47,763 nucleotides of DNA from a virus: IMG/VR virus record IMGVR_UViG_3300046471_000091, positions 1-47,763 of that record; one strand, given 5' to 3'. This document shows, piece after piece, positions 13,795-22,854 of this stretch. How positions within the stretch are numbered: position 1 is the stretch's first letter; every line of letters begins with the position of its first letter. Both the position numbers and the translations under genes were made by a program. The notes below the pieces were generated by a model. That model worked only from the letters and a program-made list of their open reading frames with translations. It ran no database searches and had not been told where the DNA came from.

Positions 13795-14874
13795 TCAGAT
13801 CCAGTAGCCAGCTACACTGGCTGTCGAAGTGAGCGTTCCGCTGGCAATAGCCATCTGCGTATAGACGACTTGAGGCGTCAAAATGTCAAGGTCGAAGTTA
13901 CCGGGAATGCCGGTTCCTGACTGGGACAGCCCACCAGTTGTCCGACTGCCGGTCCCCGTTGCATCGGCGGCAAATACCAGAAACATCCCCGTGGTCGTGC
14001 TCGGCGAAACTTGAGTAGAAAGCGATGCACGAATAGCGCTCTTTGGCACCGTTGTGCATGGAGTAGACGTCAATGCTGCATTGACAGTGGTGGTGTTTAG
14101 GAATTGACGCGGCACGAAAAAATGGTAACGGCCATGCTGAGACCCGGCCAAGAATTGGGCGCTGCCGTTTGTAGCCCACACGCCAATCAACCCCGACGCG
14201 ATCATGTTAGCCGGCGCATGCGTTCCACCATATACCGTAGGAGCGCCACCAGCCGGCTCAAGCTGCAGGAAGCCACCCTGCGTCCCGTCGCTTTTCAGAT
14301 ACGCATAGACGGCGTAGTACGAGTTTGCTGCCAGCGCTCCCGTATCCAGCGCACTGATCGAGACGTTAAAGCTCGGGAGGGCGTAGGTCAGGCCGTTGAG
14401 AGCCGAGGCGACGAGAATCTGATCTGCGGAGTAGGGTAGCGCAGTGCCAGTAGCCGTCGTGACGCATTTCAGGTTGACGGCGCTGCCAGCGATCCCGACA
14501 ACCTGGGAGAACTGAGACGCCTGCGTTGGCAGCGTAGCGGGTGCCACCTGGAAGACGTTATTCGGGTTGCCGTTGACGTCGGCCACTGTTCCAGCAGTTG
14601 GCGCGCAAAACGCAAAATCGCCCACGTTCCAGTTTTGCGCGCCGGTCCCCTCCTGAGCGCGCACAACTGTCAATGTAACGCCGCTGATGGCGGTGACATA
14701 GACGATTTCGTAGGTTTGCCCAGTAGCGGCGTCGTTCAACGTCAGCGGCATCACCTGCCCGGCGGACAGCGTCGGCAGGCCGGCATTGCTAGCCAGCGTG
14801 AACGTCGTTGAACTGGAACTGGATGCGGCGGCAAGCGTCGTGCTGACGTTATTGGCGGTGACGTAGATCGTCAT
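13795..14874 (-). CDS. Tail fibre / collar protein
   Basis: A 359-residue beta-rich protein. The first 90 residues (strand-rich with a V-R-A-Q-E-G-T motif) form an N-terminal virion-attachment module of the kind found on many phage fibres. The middle holds Gly/Thr-rich repeats, and the C-terminus (about 260-359) is a compact beta domain rich in Thr and Gly that may carry receptor binding. No intramolecular chaperone or lectin motif is recognised. It follows the baseplate genes and is preceded by a terminator at 14892-14918. Confidence 0.7.
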   Translation of the reverse strand: MTIYVTANNVSTTLAAASSSSSTTFTLASNAGLPTLSAGQVMPLTLNDAATGQTYEIVYVTAISGVTLTVVRAQEGTGAQNWNVGDFAFCAPTAGTVADVNGNPNNVFQVAPATLPTQASQFSQVVGIAGSAVNLKCVTTATGTALPYSADQILVASALNGLTYALPSFNVSISALDTGALAANSYYAVYAYLKSDGTQGGFLQLEPAGGAPTVYGGTHAPANMIASGLIGVWATNGSAQFLAGSQHGRYHFFVPRQFLNTTTVNAALTSTPCTTVPKSAIRASLSTQVSPSTTTGMFLVFAADATGTGSRTTGGLSQSGTGIPGNFDLDILTPQVVYTQMAIASGTLTSTASVAGYWI

Positions 14875-14891
14875 TGTTTGACCCGGAAAAT

Positions 14892-14918
14892 AAAAAAGGC
14901 CGCGGTTAGGCGGCCTTT
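14892..14918 (-). terminator. Intrinsic terminator between baseplate and fibre genes
   Basis: 9-bp stem (14895-14903 with 14910-14918), 6-nt loop and six T on the minus strand. It sits 18 nt upstream of the fibre start codon. Confidence 0.9.
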
Positions 14919-14937
14919 GCGATATCGAAGAGTGGTT

Positions 14938-15717
14938 TCAGGACGACAGCACGACGCGGAAATTGACCTGAAAGGGAAGGGCTAGATAGCCTTCGTTGAG
15001 AAGCGTCTGGAAGTTCTGCGCGACCTGACTAAGCGGGACGGTGATCGTGATGGATCGCGCCGCGAAGCCGTGTCGGCGGGTTCGTGTGTTGTAGGCCTGC
15101 GTGTTGTACGGAGCGGAATTGAAACTGCCGATGTTCCCCAATGCGGTCTGCGAAATGCTGACCTGTGTGAGGTAGTCGACCGGAATATCGGCCCCGTTCG
15201 CGCCAAACAGGAACCTCGCCACGCGACGCCTCAGCCATTGCAGGGACATCTGCCGACCGTCACCCAGATAGAGGTGCCATGTGAGCACGCGCTTGTAGAT
15301 GTCGTCGCTTGCCTCCTGCGCGGTTCCGGAGTTTTTCCGGATGCGCCGGCTGTAGGCTAGAGTGTTGTACGGAACGGTGTTGTATGCCCCGTATGAGTGC
15401 GCCATGATGGTGGATAAAACCGGGCGGGGAATCCCGTAGATGCCCTGACCGATCCAGTCGAGCAACGGGCCATTGATACTCGCCGAGGTATAAACGCTCA
15501 GAGGCGTCTGGTTAAACCAGTCGAGATACCCTTGAGCCAGGCTGTTGAAACTGCCAACGAAGGCCTGAAGGTCGTCATCATCGGAGTACTGCTGGTACAG
15601 ATAAGACTGGATGATGTTCTGCAGGGTGCCGGTTGCAAGCACGCCTCCAAGCTCACTGGTCCCAAGCACGAAATTGCCCAGAACGACCGGCTGGAGCGGG
15701 AAGGACTCAATCTGCAT
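14938..15717 (-). CDS. Baseplate protein, tail protein I/DUF2612-like
   Basis: A 259-residue protein directly after the baseplate J gene. That order matches gpJ-gpI of P2-like phages and Mu-type tails. It contains a helical N-terminal half with D-D-D-D-L near residue 45, and a repeated Y-N-T-x-x-Y-N-T-x-A-Y motif around 113-122 and 204-210. It most likely links wedge and fibre. The DUF2612-like assignment rests on layout and the N-terminal pattern, not on an alignment. Confidence 0.7.
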   Translation of the reverse strand: MQIESFPLQPVVLGNFVLGTSELGGVLATGTLQNIIQSYLYQQYSDDDDLQAFVGSFNSLAQGYLDWFNQTPLSVYTSASINGPLLDWIGQGIYGIPRPVLSTIMAHSYGAYNTVPYNTLAYSRRIRKNSGTAQEASDDIYKRVLTWHLYLGDGRQMSLQWLRRRVARFLFGANGADIPVDYLTQVSISQTALGNIGSFNSAPYNTQAYNTRTRRHGFAARSITITVPLSQVAQNFQTLLNEGYLALPFQVNFRVVLSS

Positions 15718-15721
15718 TGGC

Positions 15722-16945
15722 TTACCCCTGCGTAACGGTCACGCCAGACGCTGACGCAAAGAAGTAGCTTTCCGGGTCACTGAGAATGATGCTTGTGCCG
15801 GCCTCTGGCGTTACAGCGAAGCCGTTGATGGTGACGATGAACGTAAGCGTCGTCAGGTTGTTCGTCGCCAATACCCCGGCCACTGCACTCTGGAAAGCGT
15901 TCTGCATTTCCAGCAGATTCAATGGCTGTCCGACGATGATACTGTTGATGTAATTCTGGATTGCCGGGGCGGCCAACTGGTTGACCTGTGCGCCGGCGGT
16001 AAAATTCGGCAGCGTCGTGTTCCAGATCGCCGAGACAGTCACCGTTTGTTGCGGCGGGTTCACATAGACGATGTTGTACTGGTTTGGCGGATCAGTGATC
16101 GTCACCGTGATATTGCGTGCCGTCGTGGTCGACCCAACTATCGTGGATAGATCGAGCGTGCCAGCGTAGATTGCCGCAGCGACTGCGTACGGATCGCCGC
16201 CACCACAAATGACTTCCCATCCAAACGTCGATTGAAGGATCGACACCAGTCGGGGTGTTACGCCCGGGACTTTTTGAAGCAGGGTCTTGATATAGGCAGG
16301 AGTTCCCTCGCCAGCTACCTGGTTCGCCTGCATGACGCGCGACCGGTAGCTCTGCACAGTCTCCGCGTTGCCCCCCGGCGTACCGGTTGCCGGATTGGTA
16401 ACCGTCATGGTCGTGTTGTATGGCGTCGGCAATGACGTGATGATCTGCGTCACCGTTCCCTCAGGAACCGACCACGTGCCGCTCTGCTGCGCAACAGCAT
16501 AGAGAGGCGCGGACGAGCCGCCCGACAGAATGACGCCGCCGTCCTGGATGACGTACTGGAACGCTCCATCGCTTACGACAAATCCGATCGGGATAAAGTA
16601 GCCCACCGCAGAACTATCCGAGAACACGACATAGACATTCGTGTTGGTTGGCGTACCCTGCGGAATGCCAAGCATGACCCCCTGCTGGGCTAGAATGAAA
16701 GCGTTCGCCCCATAAGGCGTCACCGAATTAACCGCATCCACGCGCGCGAGGTCAATTGCCACGAGTGCACCGGTATCCGTCGAGGCAATATCCTCGATCA
16801 GGCCGCCCGGCAAATTTGCCGTGTAGTCGGGGTTTGTTGCGGCAACGCCAGTTATCAACGCCTGATTCAACGTGGCTGGTGCGGTCGGCACCGGGCCGGC
16901 AGTTGACATGACCAACGGGACGCTTGTTGAGCTGCTAGTTGCCAT
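15722..16945 (-). CDS. Baseplate J-like wedge protein
   Basis: About 407 residues. Start 16945 (ATG) is taken; an in-frame TTG at 16957 would add four residues. The N-terminal region contains the D-x-x-x-T-D-T-G-A segment of baseplate_J, the middle P-x-x-G-T-x-x-N motif, and the C-terminal half a beta-barrel typical of gpJ/gp6 proteins. J-like proteins form the wedges around the hub and control sheath contraction. It follows gp25 and precedes the tail protein I gene, the standard contractile-phage order. The terminator at 16959-16982 lies right upstream of its start. Confidence 0.85.
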   Translation of the reverse strand: MATSSSTSVPLVMSTAGPVPTAPATLNQALITGVAATNPDYTANLPGGLIEDIASTDTGALVAIDLARVDAVNSVTPYGANAFILAQQGVMLGIPQGTPTNTNVYVVFSDSSAVGYFIPIGFVVSDGAFQYVIQDGGVILSGGSSAPLYAVAQQSGTWSVPEGTVTQIITSLPTPYNTTMTVTNPATGTPGGNAETVQSYRSRVMQANQVAGEGTPAYIKTLLQKVPGVTPRLVSILQSTFGWEVICGGGDPYAVAAAIYAGTLDLSTIVGSTTTARNITVTITDPPNQYNIVYVNPPQQTVTVSAIWNTTLPNFTAGAQVNQLAAPAIQNYINSIIVGQPLNLLEMQNAFQSAVAGVLATNNLTTLTFIVTINGFAVTPEAGTSIILSDPESYFFASASGVTVTQG

Positions 16946-16958
16946 TGCGTTAGCCAAT

Positions 16959-16982
16959 AAAAAAGCCCGCGCATGGCGGGCT
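16959..16982 (-). terminator. Intrinsic terminator after gp25 gene
   Basis: 7-bp stem (16964-16970 with 16976-16982), 5-nt loop, six T on the minus strand. Confidence 0.85.
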
Positions 16983-17026
16983 CTGGACTTATTTGTATGA
17001 GACCCGCAATGCAGGTCACAGCGTGA

Positions 17027-17374
17027 TTACGTCGCGATAACCTTGTTCAGGATGGCGCCGCTGTGAGACACAGCCTGCACGTTATAAACGGGAGGATTGG
17101 AACCCTGGACTCTTGTTATGGCGAGCGAAGCGAAGTAGGGGGCAAACTGCGTTTGAGTTTGCGCCACATAGAAATCGGGGTAGACCTGTGTAACAACCGT
17201 TTGATACGCCGGAATGCCGTAATTGGCATAAAAAGGGCTTTCGTTCAGGTTGAGTTTCAGGCACTGGGCCAATGCAGTCAGATAGACATTGTCGTTGTAG
17301 CCATTGGCGTCGGTCGTTACCTTGACCCAAGTATAGCTACCATCCTCGTTGTAGACCTTGCCCCATGTACGCAT
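17027..17374 (-). CDS. Gp25-like baseplate wedge protein
   Basis: A 115-residue protein immediately upstream of baseplate J. N-D-N-V-Y-L-T-A-L and L-N-L-N-E-S-P-F-Y-A-N-Y-G-I-P resemble the L-x-T-x-x-G-E-x-x-x-x-x-x-Y-G-x-P pattern of GPW/gp25 or DUF2634 wedge proteins. It would nucleate sheath assembly on the baseplate. Two plus-strand genes lie directly upstream of its start, so the leftward transcript must cross about 0.8 kb of antisense sequence to reach it. Confidence 0.75.
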   Translation of the reverse strand: MRTWGKVYNEDGSYTWVKVTTDANGYNDNVYLTALAQCLKLNLNESPFYANYGIPAYQTVVTQVYPDFYVAQTQTQFAPYFASLAITRVQGSNPPVYNVQAVSHSGAILNKVIAT

Positions 17375-17386
17375 TAGAGAATCCCG

Positions 17387-18061
17387 ATGACAAACCCAGA
17401 TAACCTGCCGGCGAATCTGTTCGCACCGGGCGGTCTTGATAAATTTTCGAAGGAATATCTACTGATAGCCGCCTTTGTTCGCAGCAGATCAGGGGCATTT
17501 CCTCTGGCTCTTCACTCGGCGCGCTCCGCAGACCTGTTCGTGGAGCGTGATCTGGATCCCCTCACTGTGTATGTGGCCGGGTTCCTGCCAAGTCTGGATG
17601 GCGCGCTCAAGGCAATTGATCTCGTTCACTATATTCGCGGCTGGACTGGCACACATTTCTATGCCAATGGCCGGATGATTATCGGCTCGCTCGAGAATGC
17701 TTATTACCTGGAGTCCGTGCTGGAATGTTTCATTGAGTCGTGTCTGTCAACCGATTACCGGGCGCACTGCCACCGGACCATCGATAGCCCCTATTACCCG
17801 ATCGTTTCGCTGATCAAGATGGATCACATTCATCCAGCGTTTCGACACATAACCGCGCACTCGGACGAGGGGAGATATCTATTCCCCTGCAAACACATGT
17901 TGCAATGGTGGCAGGCGCAGGAATATCATCCGTCGTCAATACGAGACCAGATACAGGCAGAGGGCGTCGAGAAATACTGCGATCTCTGCCCAAGATTTAA
18001 TCCAGATGACTTCGAGGAACGGGAGAAAAGCCATGACACAGACGATTCAGAAGACCGGTAA
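17387..18061 (+). CDS. Unknown antisense-oriented protein in tail operon
   Basis: A 224-residue protein on the strand opposite to all surrounding tail genes. I recognise no family. It has a helical N-terminal half and a likely zinc site near the C-terminus: C-K-H around residues 168-170 and C-D-L-C at about 197-200. The tail after that is strongly acidic (D-D-F-E-E-R-E, D-D-S-E-D). The start is 13 bp from the divergent gp25 start, so its promoter would lie inside gp25. It overlaps the next plus-strand gene. Position and orientation suggest a moron expressed from the prophage. Confidence 0.7.
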   Translation: MTNPDNLPANLFAPGGLDKFSKEYLLIAAFVRSRSGAFPLALHSARSADLFVERDLDPLTVYVAGFLPSLDGALKAIDLVHYIRGWTGTHFYANGRMIIGSLENAYYLESVLECFIESCLSTDYRAHCHRTIDSPYYPIVSLIKMDHIHPAFRHITAHSDEGRYLFPCKHMLQWWQAQEYHPSSIRDQIQAEGVEKYCDLCPRFNPDDFEEREKSHDTDDSEDR

Positions 18062-18218
18062 GCAATACAAGGCGATGTCCGTTGTCGGATGGTTTCTCAT
18101 CCTCAGTTCGCCGATCTTTTTCCTCAATCACCACGGCGCCATCTCGGCGGCAGTCTTGCTGCTTGGTATTGCCGTGAAGCTCATCGCGAGCGTTGGCGCA
18201 TGGTGGAATCATGGCTAA
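18033..18218 (+). CDS. Small two-span membrane protein
   Basis: A 61-residue protein with a basic N-terminus and two membrane segments (about residues 17-31 and 38-56) separated by an N-H-H-G turn. GGGAGA lies 8 nt before the ATG. The start is inside the upstream zinc-type gene (29-nt overlap), so the two form a unit. The stop overlaps the stop of the convergent baseplate spike gene. It could be an exclusion protein or a toxin-like peptide, but no family is recognised. Confidence 0.6.
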   Translation: MTQTIQKTGKQYKAMSVVGWFLILSSPIFFLNHHGAISAAVLLLGIAVKLIASVGAWWNHG

Positions 18219-18898
18219 CCGGTCATCGTGCCGGTATTCCCGGTCCCCGTCTGAACCCCAGGGTGAATATGGCCATTTACCGCGCCATTCGGCAGGATGA
18301 CATCAGGTGCCTCGATCGGAAGCGTTGACACAGCCGTAGAACCACCCCATGTAAAGGTTTGACCGTCGACAGTTAGCGTGATCCCGGCCGCATTCACGAT
18401 TAGCGATGTTGACCCAAAAGTGATCGTTGTCCCTTCCTTATTTGTCACCACTGACGATGTGACGCCCTCGGTAGTTCTGAGAATCGTCCCATTCGGACCC
18501 TGAACCTGCGTGGCGTTGGGGTCGATCGGCGTGACGTCAACATTACCCACCGGACAAAACACCAGCGCCGAGAGATTGCCGCGGCGCAGGAAATTTGCCG
18601 TACCACCGCCCAGACCAGAGACGCCACCCAGATAAACGTCTGCTGGCACGGTGAAGCCAGTATCACCAACCTGGGTGGAGGCGATGATCCACGGGCCCTC
18701 GGCCTTGGGGATCGTGATGGGCTTCAGCGTCCACGGTGACGTATCCATCTCGAATTCGACAGTGACTATCTGGCCAGACACCTTGGTCACCCGGCACGGC
18801 AGTGCGCGCCCCATGCTCTCGATCGCCTGACCAGCGCGATTGATGGCTGTCTGGTTAAGCGTCTTCTGGAGCCACAGTTTGGCGAAGTTGTCTGCCAT
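18215..18898 (-). CDS. Baseplate spike protein (gpV/Mu gp45-like)
   Basis: A 227-residue protein with an OB-fold-like N-terminal part (R-V-T-K-V-S-G-Q-I-V-T-V-E-F), a central region, and a C-terminal triple-stranded beta-helix ending in G-H-I-H-P-G-V-Q-T-G-T-G. The H-x-H near the tip matches the iron-binding apex of P2 gpV and phi92-type spikes, which pierce the outer membrane. Length and order (after the hub, before gp25) fit. The stop overlaps the stop of a plus-strand gene by 3 nt. Confidence 0.8.
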   Translation of the reverse strand: MADNFAKLWLQKTLNQTAINRAGQAIESMGRALPCRVTKVSGQIVTVEFEMDTSPWTLKPITIPKAEGPWIIASTQVGDTGFTVPADVYLGGVSGLGGGTANFLRRGNLSALVFCPVGNVDVTPIDPNATQVQGPNGTILRTTEGVTSSVVTNKEGTTITFGSTSLIVNAAGITLTVDGQTFTWGGSTAVSTLPIEAPDVILPNGAVNGHIHPGVQTGTGNTGTMTG

Positions 18899-18899
18899 C

Positions 18900-19898
18900 T
18901 TAACTTTCCGCCACAGAACAGTTTGCTATCGTTACCCACGACGCCCCATCCGGAGATCGGTAATTGCCGACCTGCCTGAGTTCGTTCACAAGAAAATTCC
19001 CCTGGAACGAGGATTTGTATTTCAGGCTCGATGGCATTGACGAAGCCGATGTGAGGACAATGCCCGGGTTATTCTGCAAGCCCAGCGGCATCTTCAACGT
19101 CGTACCCAATTGAATATCGCCTCGCATCACCAGCTTGATCTGCATGACGTTCGGCGCGATCCAGGTAGGCTGGCCAACGAAATCGGTGAAGGCCAACTGA
19201 ACCGTATTGGGCGTGAATGTACTGTCGAGCACAAACAGTTTCCCACCCTGAATCGTGATACTCACTCCAGGGTAAGACGAGCCCAGAAAGTTGCCTTGCG
19301 TGATCTCGGTCAGAACCTGCGCGAGTTGGTCCAGCGTCGAGCAGAAATGAATCTCGTCGTGATTCTGAACCAGTTGATCGCTAATGTTGATCGACAGCGG
19401 AAGGTCCGGATAAGCGACGGAAAGCGTTTCACGCAGGGCCTGCGACAGCAGCGTATTCGCGGTCCAGTTCAGAACGATATTACCCGGCAGGTCCAGGCTG
19501 TACTGTGCAGGGTTGAGCACGAAATCAAGCGTCATTTCCGTGCCTTCCCAGTTCCCAAAGGACTGGAATATCTGGCCCGCAGTAATGATTCCGGCCTGCG
19601 TGGGGTTTGCAAGCGGTAGGCCAGCCTGCATACCGCCCTTCATCGAGAACATCATGCCCGGCTGCTGGACCCCGTCGACCACCTGCGGGCCAAACTGATA
19701 CGCCTGCAACAGGTCCTGAAGCGGAACCCCTTCAACGGTCACCGACTGGCCGCCCATTGGGGTTCCGTAGCCTACGATCGGAATATCGAACTCGACGTTA
19801 AGCGCGCCCGGGTCGAAAATCCCGTTCGGATGCGACGTCCACCGCCTGAAGGGGGTTGTGCCCCCAACCGGAGTGACGGTGATATCGTAATATCTCAT
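18900..19898 (-). CDS. Baseplate hub protein
   Basis: A 332-residue beta-rich protein between the tail tube-proximal proteins and the spike. In contractile phages this position encodes the hub (gpD or T4 gp27-type). The segment around residues 145-200 (L-S-Q-A-L-R-E-T-L, then a C-S-T-L-D-Q-L-A-Q-V-L helix) resembles hub helices, and the C-terminus has the Y-R-S-P-D-G motif common in hub-like proteins. The assignment rests mainly on order and fold impression. Confidence 0.65.
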   Translation of the reverse strand: MRYYDITVTPVGGTTPFRRWTSHPNGIFDPGALNVEFDIPIVGYGTPMGGQSVTVEGVPLQDLLQAYQFGPQVVDGVQQPGMMFSMKGGMQAGLPLANPTQAGIITAGQIFQSFGNWEGTEMTLDFVLNPAQYSLDLPGNIVLNWTANTLLSQALRETLSVAYPDLPLSINISDQLVQNHDEIHFCSTLDQLAQVLTEITQGNFLGSSYPGVSITIQGGKLFVLDSTFTPNTVQLAFTDFVGQPTWIAPNVMQIKLVMRGDIQLGTTLKMPLGLQNNPGIVLTSASSMPSSLKYKSSFQGNFLVNELRQVGNYRSPDGASWVTIANCSVAES

Positions 19899-20177
19899 TC
19901 AGGGATTGACTTCGAAGTTACCCGAGTCTTCCCGGTAGAGCAGGGTGGACTTCGAGAATATGCCGGGCGCCAGATAGATGTTCGCCGTTAAAGGAGAGCC
20001 GACGAGCGCCCCATGCCACACCACGTTCGAATTCTGGTCAACGAGCGTTAGATACCACCGTTGAGCGGTAATGTTCCATGTCGCCGAGCCTGCGTACGAA
20101 GCACCATCCAGCGTGAAAATGGTCTGAAATGGCGGGGCGCTGTTGTTCGATGGCTGAAACGGGATCAGCGTAGTCAT
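19899..20177 (-). CDS. Small baseplate protein
   Basis: A 92-residue beta-rich protein. The start at 20177 is chosen because it forms an ATGA overlap with the upstream gene; the longer frame is a shadow of that gene. It contains P-F-Q-T-I-F-T-L-D-G, a W-N-I-T-A-Q-R-W-Y-L-T-L strand pair and a Y-L-A-P-G-I segment. Proteins with this profile (DUF6983-like) sit next to hub genes in contractile phages and probably plug or decorate the tube end. Confidence 0.65.
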   Translation of the reverse strand: MTTLIPFQPSNNSAPPFQTIFTLDGASYAGSATWNITAQRWYLTLVDQNSNVVWHGALVGSPLTANIYLAPGIFSKSTLLYREDSGNFEVNP

Positions 20178-20920
20178 AAGGGAGATGCCAGAAACGTATT
20201 CACGACGCCTGCCATGCTGGTAACGTTCTGCACGGCCCCTTGCGCCGCAGACCCAACCGCGGCGGCAGCGCTCGACCAGATGGAACCCGAAGCAGGAGCA
20301 CCGACCTGCGCGCCCCCGGACAGCTTGCTCATCAATGAACTCTGCGCAGCACTTGCTGCCTGTTGCGTGATCAGCGGCTTCACGAAATCCAGTTGCCACA
20401 TGATCTGTTGCTGCTTTCCTTCGCCGCTCGTCACGTCGGTCATACCGGTTAGAACGCAGTCCAGATACGGGAATGCGGGCGTGATGACGTGATAGGTGCC
20501 ACCCGCGTTACTGTGGGCCTCAAGGGAATTCTGGAGCGACGTCAGGACGGCGAGCTTGGTCAGATATCCGCCCGCATCTTTCACCGGCGCGATCATCAAC
20601 AGCGAGATATTTTTCGGCTGCTGGATGATCGCGTTACCCGCCACCTGCTGATTAGCAAACGGGTATGTCCCTACAGCATTGCTGATAATGGTTCCGCCCG
20701 GGATGGGCACAAACTTGGCGAAGAAATCGTCATCGCTTAGCCCGCCGCTCGAGAGTGCCCCTTGCGCAAACGAACCAAGTTGCCCGACGAGCCCAATAAT
20801 GGGCATCATGCCACCCAGCGTGCCTGCCACAATGCCGCCATTCAGAATGATTGGCGAGACCTGAAATGACAGGTCGTATATCGAGCGGAAACCAGACGAT
20901 ATGGTGTTAGAAAGGCTCAT
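20174..20920 (-). CDS. Tail/baseplate protein after tape measure
   Basis: A 248-residue protein directly after the tape measure gene (ATGA overlap). The N-terminus has a hydrophobic Gly-rich stretch (about residues 24-58), and the centre (Y-H-V-I-T-P-A-F-P-Y-L-D-C-V-L-T-G-M) fits a beta-sandwich that sits on the tube. The C-terminal 70 residues are Ala/Ser-rich. Similar genes in P2/Mu-like modules make the tube terminator or distal hub, but I cannot name one. Confidence 0.55.
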   Translation of the reverse strand: MSLSNTISSGFRSIYDLSFQVSPIILNGGIVAGTLGGMMPIIGLVGQLGSFAQGALSSGGLSDDDFFAKFVPIPGGTIISNAVGTYPFANQQVAGNAIIQQPKNISLLMIAPVKDAGGYLTKLAVLTSLQNSLEAHSNAGGTYHVITPAFPYLDCVLTGMTDVTSGEGKQQQIMWQLDFVKPLITQQAASAAQSSLMSKLSGGAQVGAPASGSIWSSAAAAVGSAAQGAVQNVTSMAGVVNTFLASPL

Positions 20921-22854
20921 TGGGCTGCCGCATTTGCTTGCACAGCGACGCGAGCCGCCGTCTTGTTATCGACCGTCACCTTGACGTTGACTGCCTGGCG
21001 CTTGGCGAGAGCCGCCGTAATTTTGGCGATGTAGTCGCGAGACTCTGGCGGCAAACTACTTTGCCAGTTCTTGCCATTTGCGGAAGCTCTATCTATATTG
21101 CCAGGCCCCCAGTTGTAGGCAGCCAATGCTTTTCCAATATCGCCCTTGTATCGATTCTGCAAAGAGGACATATAAGAGCCCGCCGCGTTCGCCTCATCCT
21201 TGAAGTTGAATCGATCTCCGTTTTTACCCCAATCTTTCCAAGTAGCGGATGTGAACTGGAAATCGCCAATAGCTTGGTCGCCATTACGAAGAACTGGGCC
21301 GACCAGGTTCTTTCCCTCGCTGGATTCCTTCGACCAGATTGCCTCCAGAGTGCCAGGAGGGAGGCTATTCTTTGCATCAAGGGCTGCTAATAGATTCTTG
21401 GCCTCATCTGCCGCCCTCGGGTTTGCATTTGGTCCTGTAGGGTGCTGCGGCATCGTTAGGAAGTGACGCGCATAACCAAGCGCCTTGTCGACGCTCGATA
21501 TACCACCATAGCCGGTTACGCGTCCATGCGTCTCTCGCTGCACCTGATCGGGATCGAGTCCGGGATCCAATGCGATGGAAGGCGCGGAATTCGATCCGCG
21601 CGATCCACCTGAGTTTGCGGCAGGCCCGGTATCGATCCCCAAAAATCGCGCTGCGGCGCGCATCTTTTCGGCGATCAGCCCGACCAGCCCCGCGAAATCT
21701 TTAATGTCCTGCTTGAATTGCGACGATCCAAGGTAACTGGAGACGTCGTTAATCCCATCGGCAAGCGCCTTGACGTTGGATGGCGTCAGGATGTTGTCGA
21801 TTAGAATCTTCGCGTCTTTTGACAGCGTGTCCGCGAAATCCTTCAGAGACGGCGCGAGCGTGGCCAATCTGTTCGTCAGATCGGTCTCAATCATGTTGCC
21901 GGCAGACTTCAACTGGCGAAGGAATTCGTACCAGGCGTCTGTGTTCTTGTCGCTGACGTTGAATGACTTCTGATCCTTCTGGTATTCGGCCTGCGCGCGC
22001 TCCAACTCCGAGCGGGGCGTGTTGCCGAGTTGCCGAACATCCTCGAGACCGAGCCCGGATTGAGTAAATCCAGTCGCAGAAAGGTTTTCCGACGTCCGCA
22101 TGGAAGCGGGCGTCTTCTGCCACCAGTCATGCGCCTTAAGCGCCAACTGGACGGCGAGTTGGTCGGGCGAGGACGACGACACCTGGCCCAACCCCATACC
22201 AGCAGCATGACCAAGCCATACCTGCCCCTGAAAGCTGTTCTGCGCGTTTGCGACGCTATTGAGCAACCCGGGGTTCACATACCTCGAAAAGTCCTGGTCA
22301 AAAGCCTTGAACTGCCCGGGTGTGATGCCAAGTGCGCGCGCGCCGCTTTGTGTCTGCACCGCAGACTGGGCGAGGTCCTTCAGACTGATTGCACTGATGA
22401 TTCCGCCGAGACCGGCGATGCCGCCGCCGATCGCGCCAAGTTTCAGCAGGAATTTTCCGATACCGAAAATAGAGTGGGCTACATCCTTACTATCTTTCGC
22501 CATCTTCGAGAACGACTTGGCGCCGCGGCTCGCTTCGTCGGAGAATTCCTTTTGGGCTTTCGCGCCCGATTTAACTCCCGCAAGGAGGGCGGCATTCGCC
22601 ATCGACGCCTGCCGGATTTCTTTGGCGATCACATTGGCCTGATATGCGGCGATCGTCGCCGCGTCGGCATTCTTCCCCGCTAAGTCGAGAAGTGCCTCCA
22701 TCGGCCCCTCCGCGTCATCGATGGCGCCTGACATTTCTTTCCACGCGCCCGCGGACTTCTCGACCTGATCCTCGTATTCCTTGTACATATCGTAGAAGGC
22801 CTTGAAATTGCCTTCTGGATCGATATCAACCTGAATGACTGACTTAGCCGTCAC
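20917..22854 (-). CDS. Tape measure protein with lytic transglycosylase domain
   Basis: A 645-residue protein. The N-terminal half is coiled-coil-rich, and residues about 145-165 form a hydrophobic Gly-rich segment. The C-terminal 145 residues are an SLT-type lytic transglycosylase: W-S-K-E-S-S-E-G with catalytic Glu at about 508, then I-G-D-F-Q-F-T, and A-L-A-A-Y-N-W-G-P-G. It sets tail length and opens peptidoglycan during DNA entry. About 500 non-enzymatic residues predict a tail near 75 nm at 0.15 nm per residue (a rule of thumb). The start lies inside the frameshift product of the upstream chaperone gene. Confidence 0.85.
   Translation of the reverse strand: MTAKSVIQVDIDPEGNFKAFYDMYKEYEDQVEKSAGAWKEMSGAIDDAEGPMEALLDLAGKNADAATIAAYQANVIAKEIRQASMANAALLAGVKSGAKAQKEFSDEASRGAKSFSKMAKDSKDVAHSIFGIGKFLLKLGAIGGGIAGLGGIISAISLKDLAQSAVQTQSGARALGITPGQFKAFDQDFSRYVNPGLLNSVANAQNSFQGQVWLGHAAGMGLGQVSSSSPDQLAVQLALKAHDWWQKTPASMRTSENLSATGFTQSGLGLEDVRQLGNTPRSELERAQAEYQKDQKSFNVSDKNTDAWYEFLRQLKSAGNMIETDLTNRLATLAPSLKDFADTLSKDAKILIDNILTPSNVKALADGINDVSSYLGSSQFKQDIKDFAGLVGLIAEKMRAAARFLGIDTGPAANSGGSRGSNSAPSIALDPGLDPDQVQRETHGRVTGYGGISSVDKALGYARHFLTMPQHPTGPNANPRAADEAKNLLAALDAKNSLPPGTLEAIWSKESSEGKNLVGPVLRNGDQAIGDFQFTSATWKDWGKNGDRFNFKDEANAAGSYMSSLQNRYKGDIGKALAAYNWGPGNIDRASANGKNWQSSLPPESRDYIAKITAALAKRQAVNVKVTVDNKTAARVAVQANAAAQ

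Noticed and set aside
18006-18212. A minus-strand frame opposite the two-span membrane protein
   Set aside because: Basic/charged translation without domain or start context; the plus-strand frame has a ribosome binding site and two membrane segments.
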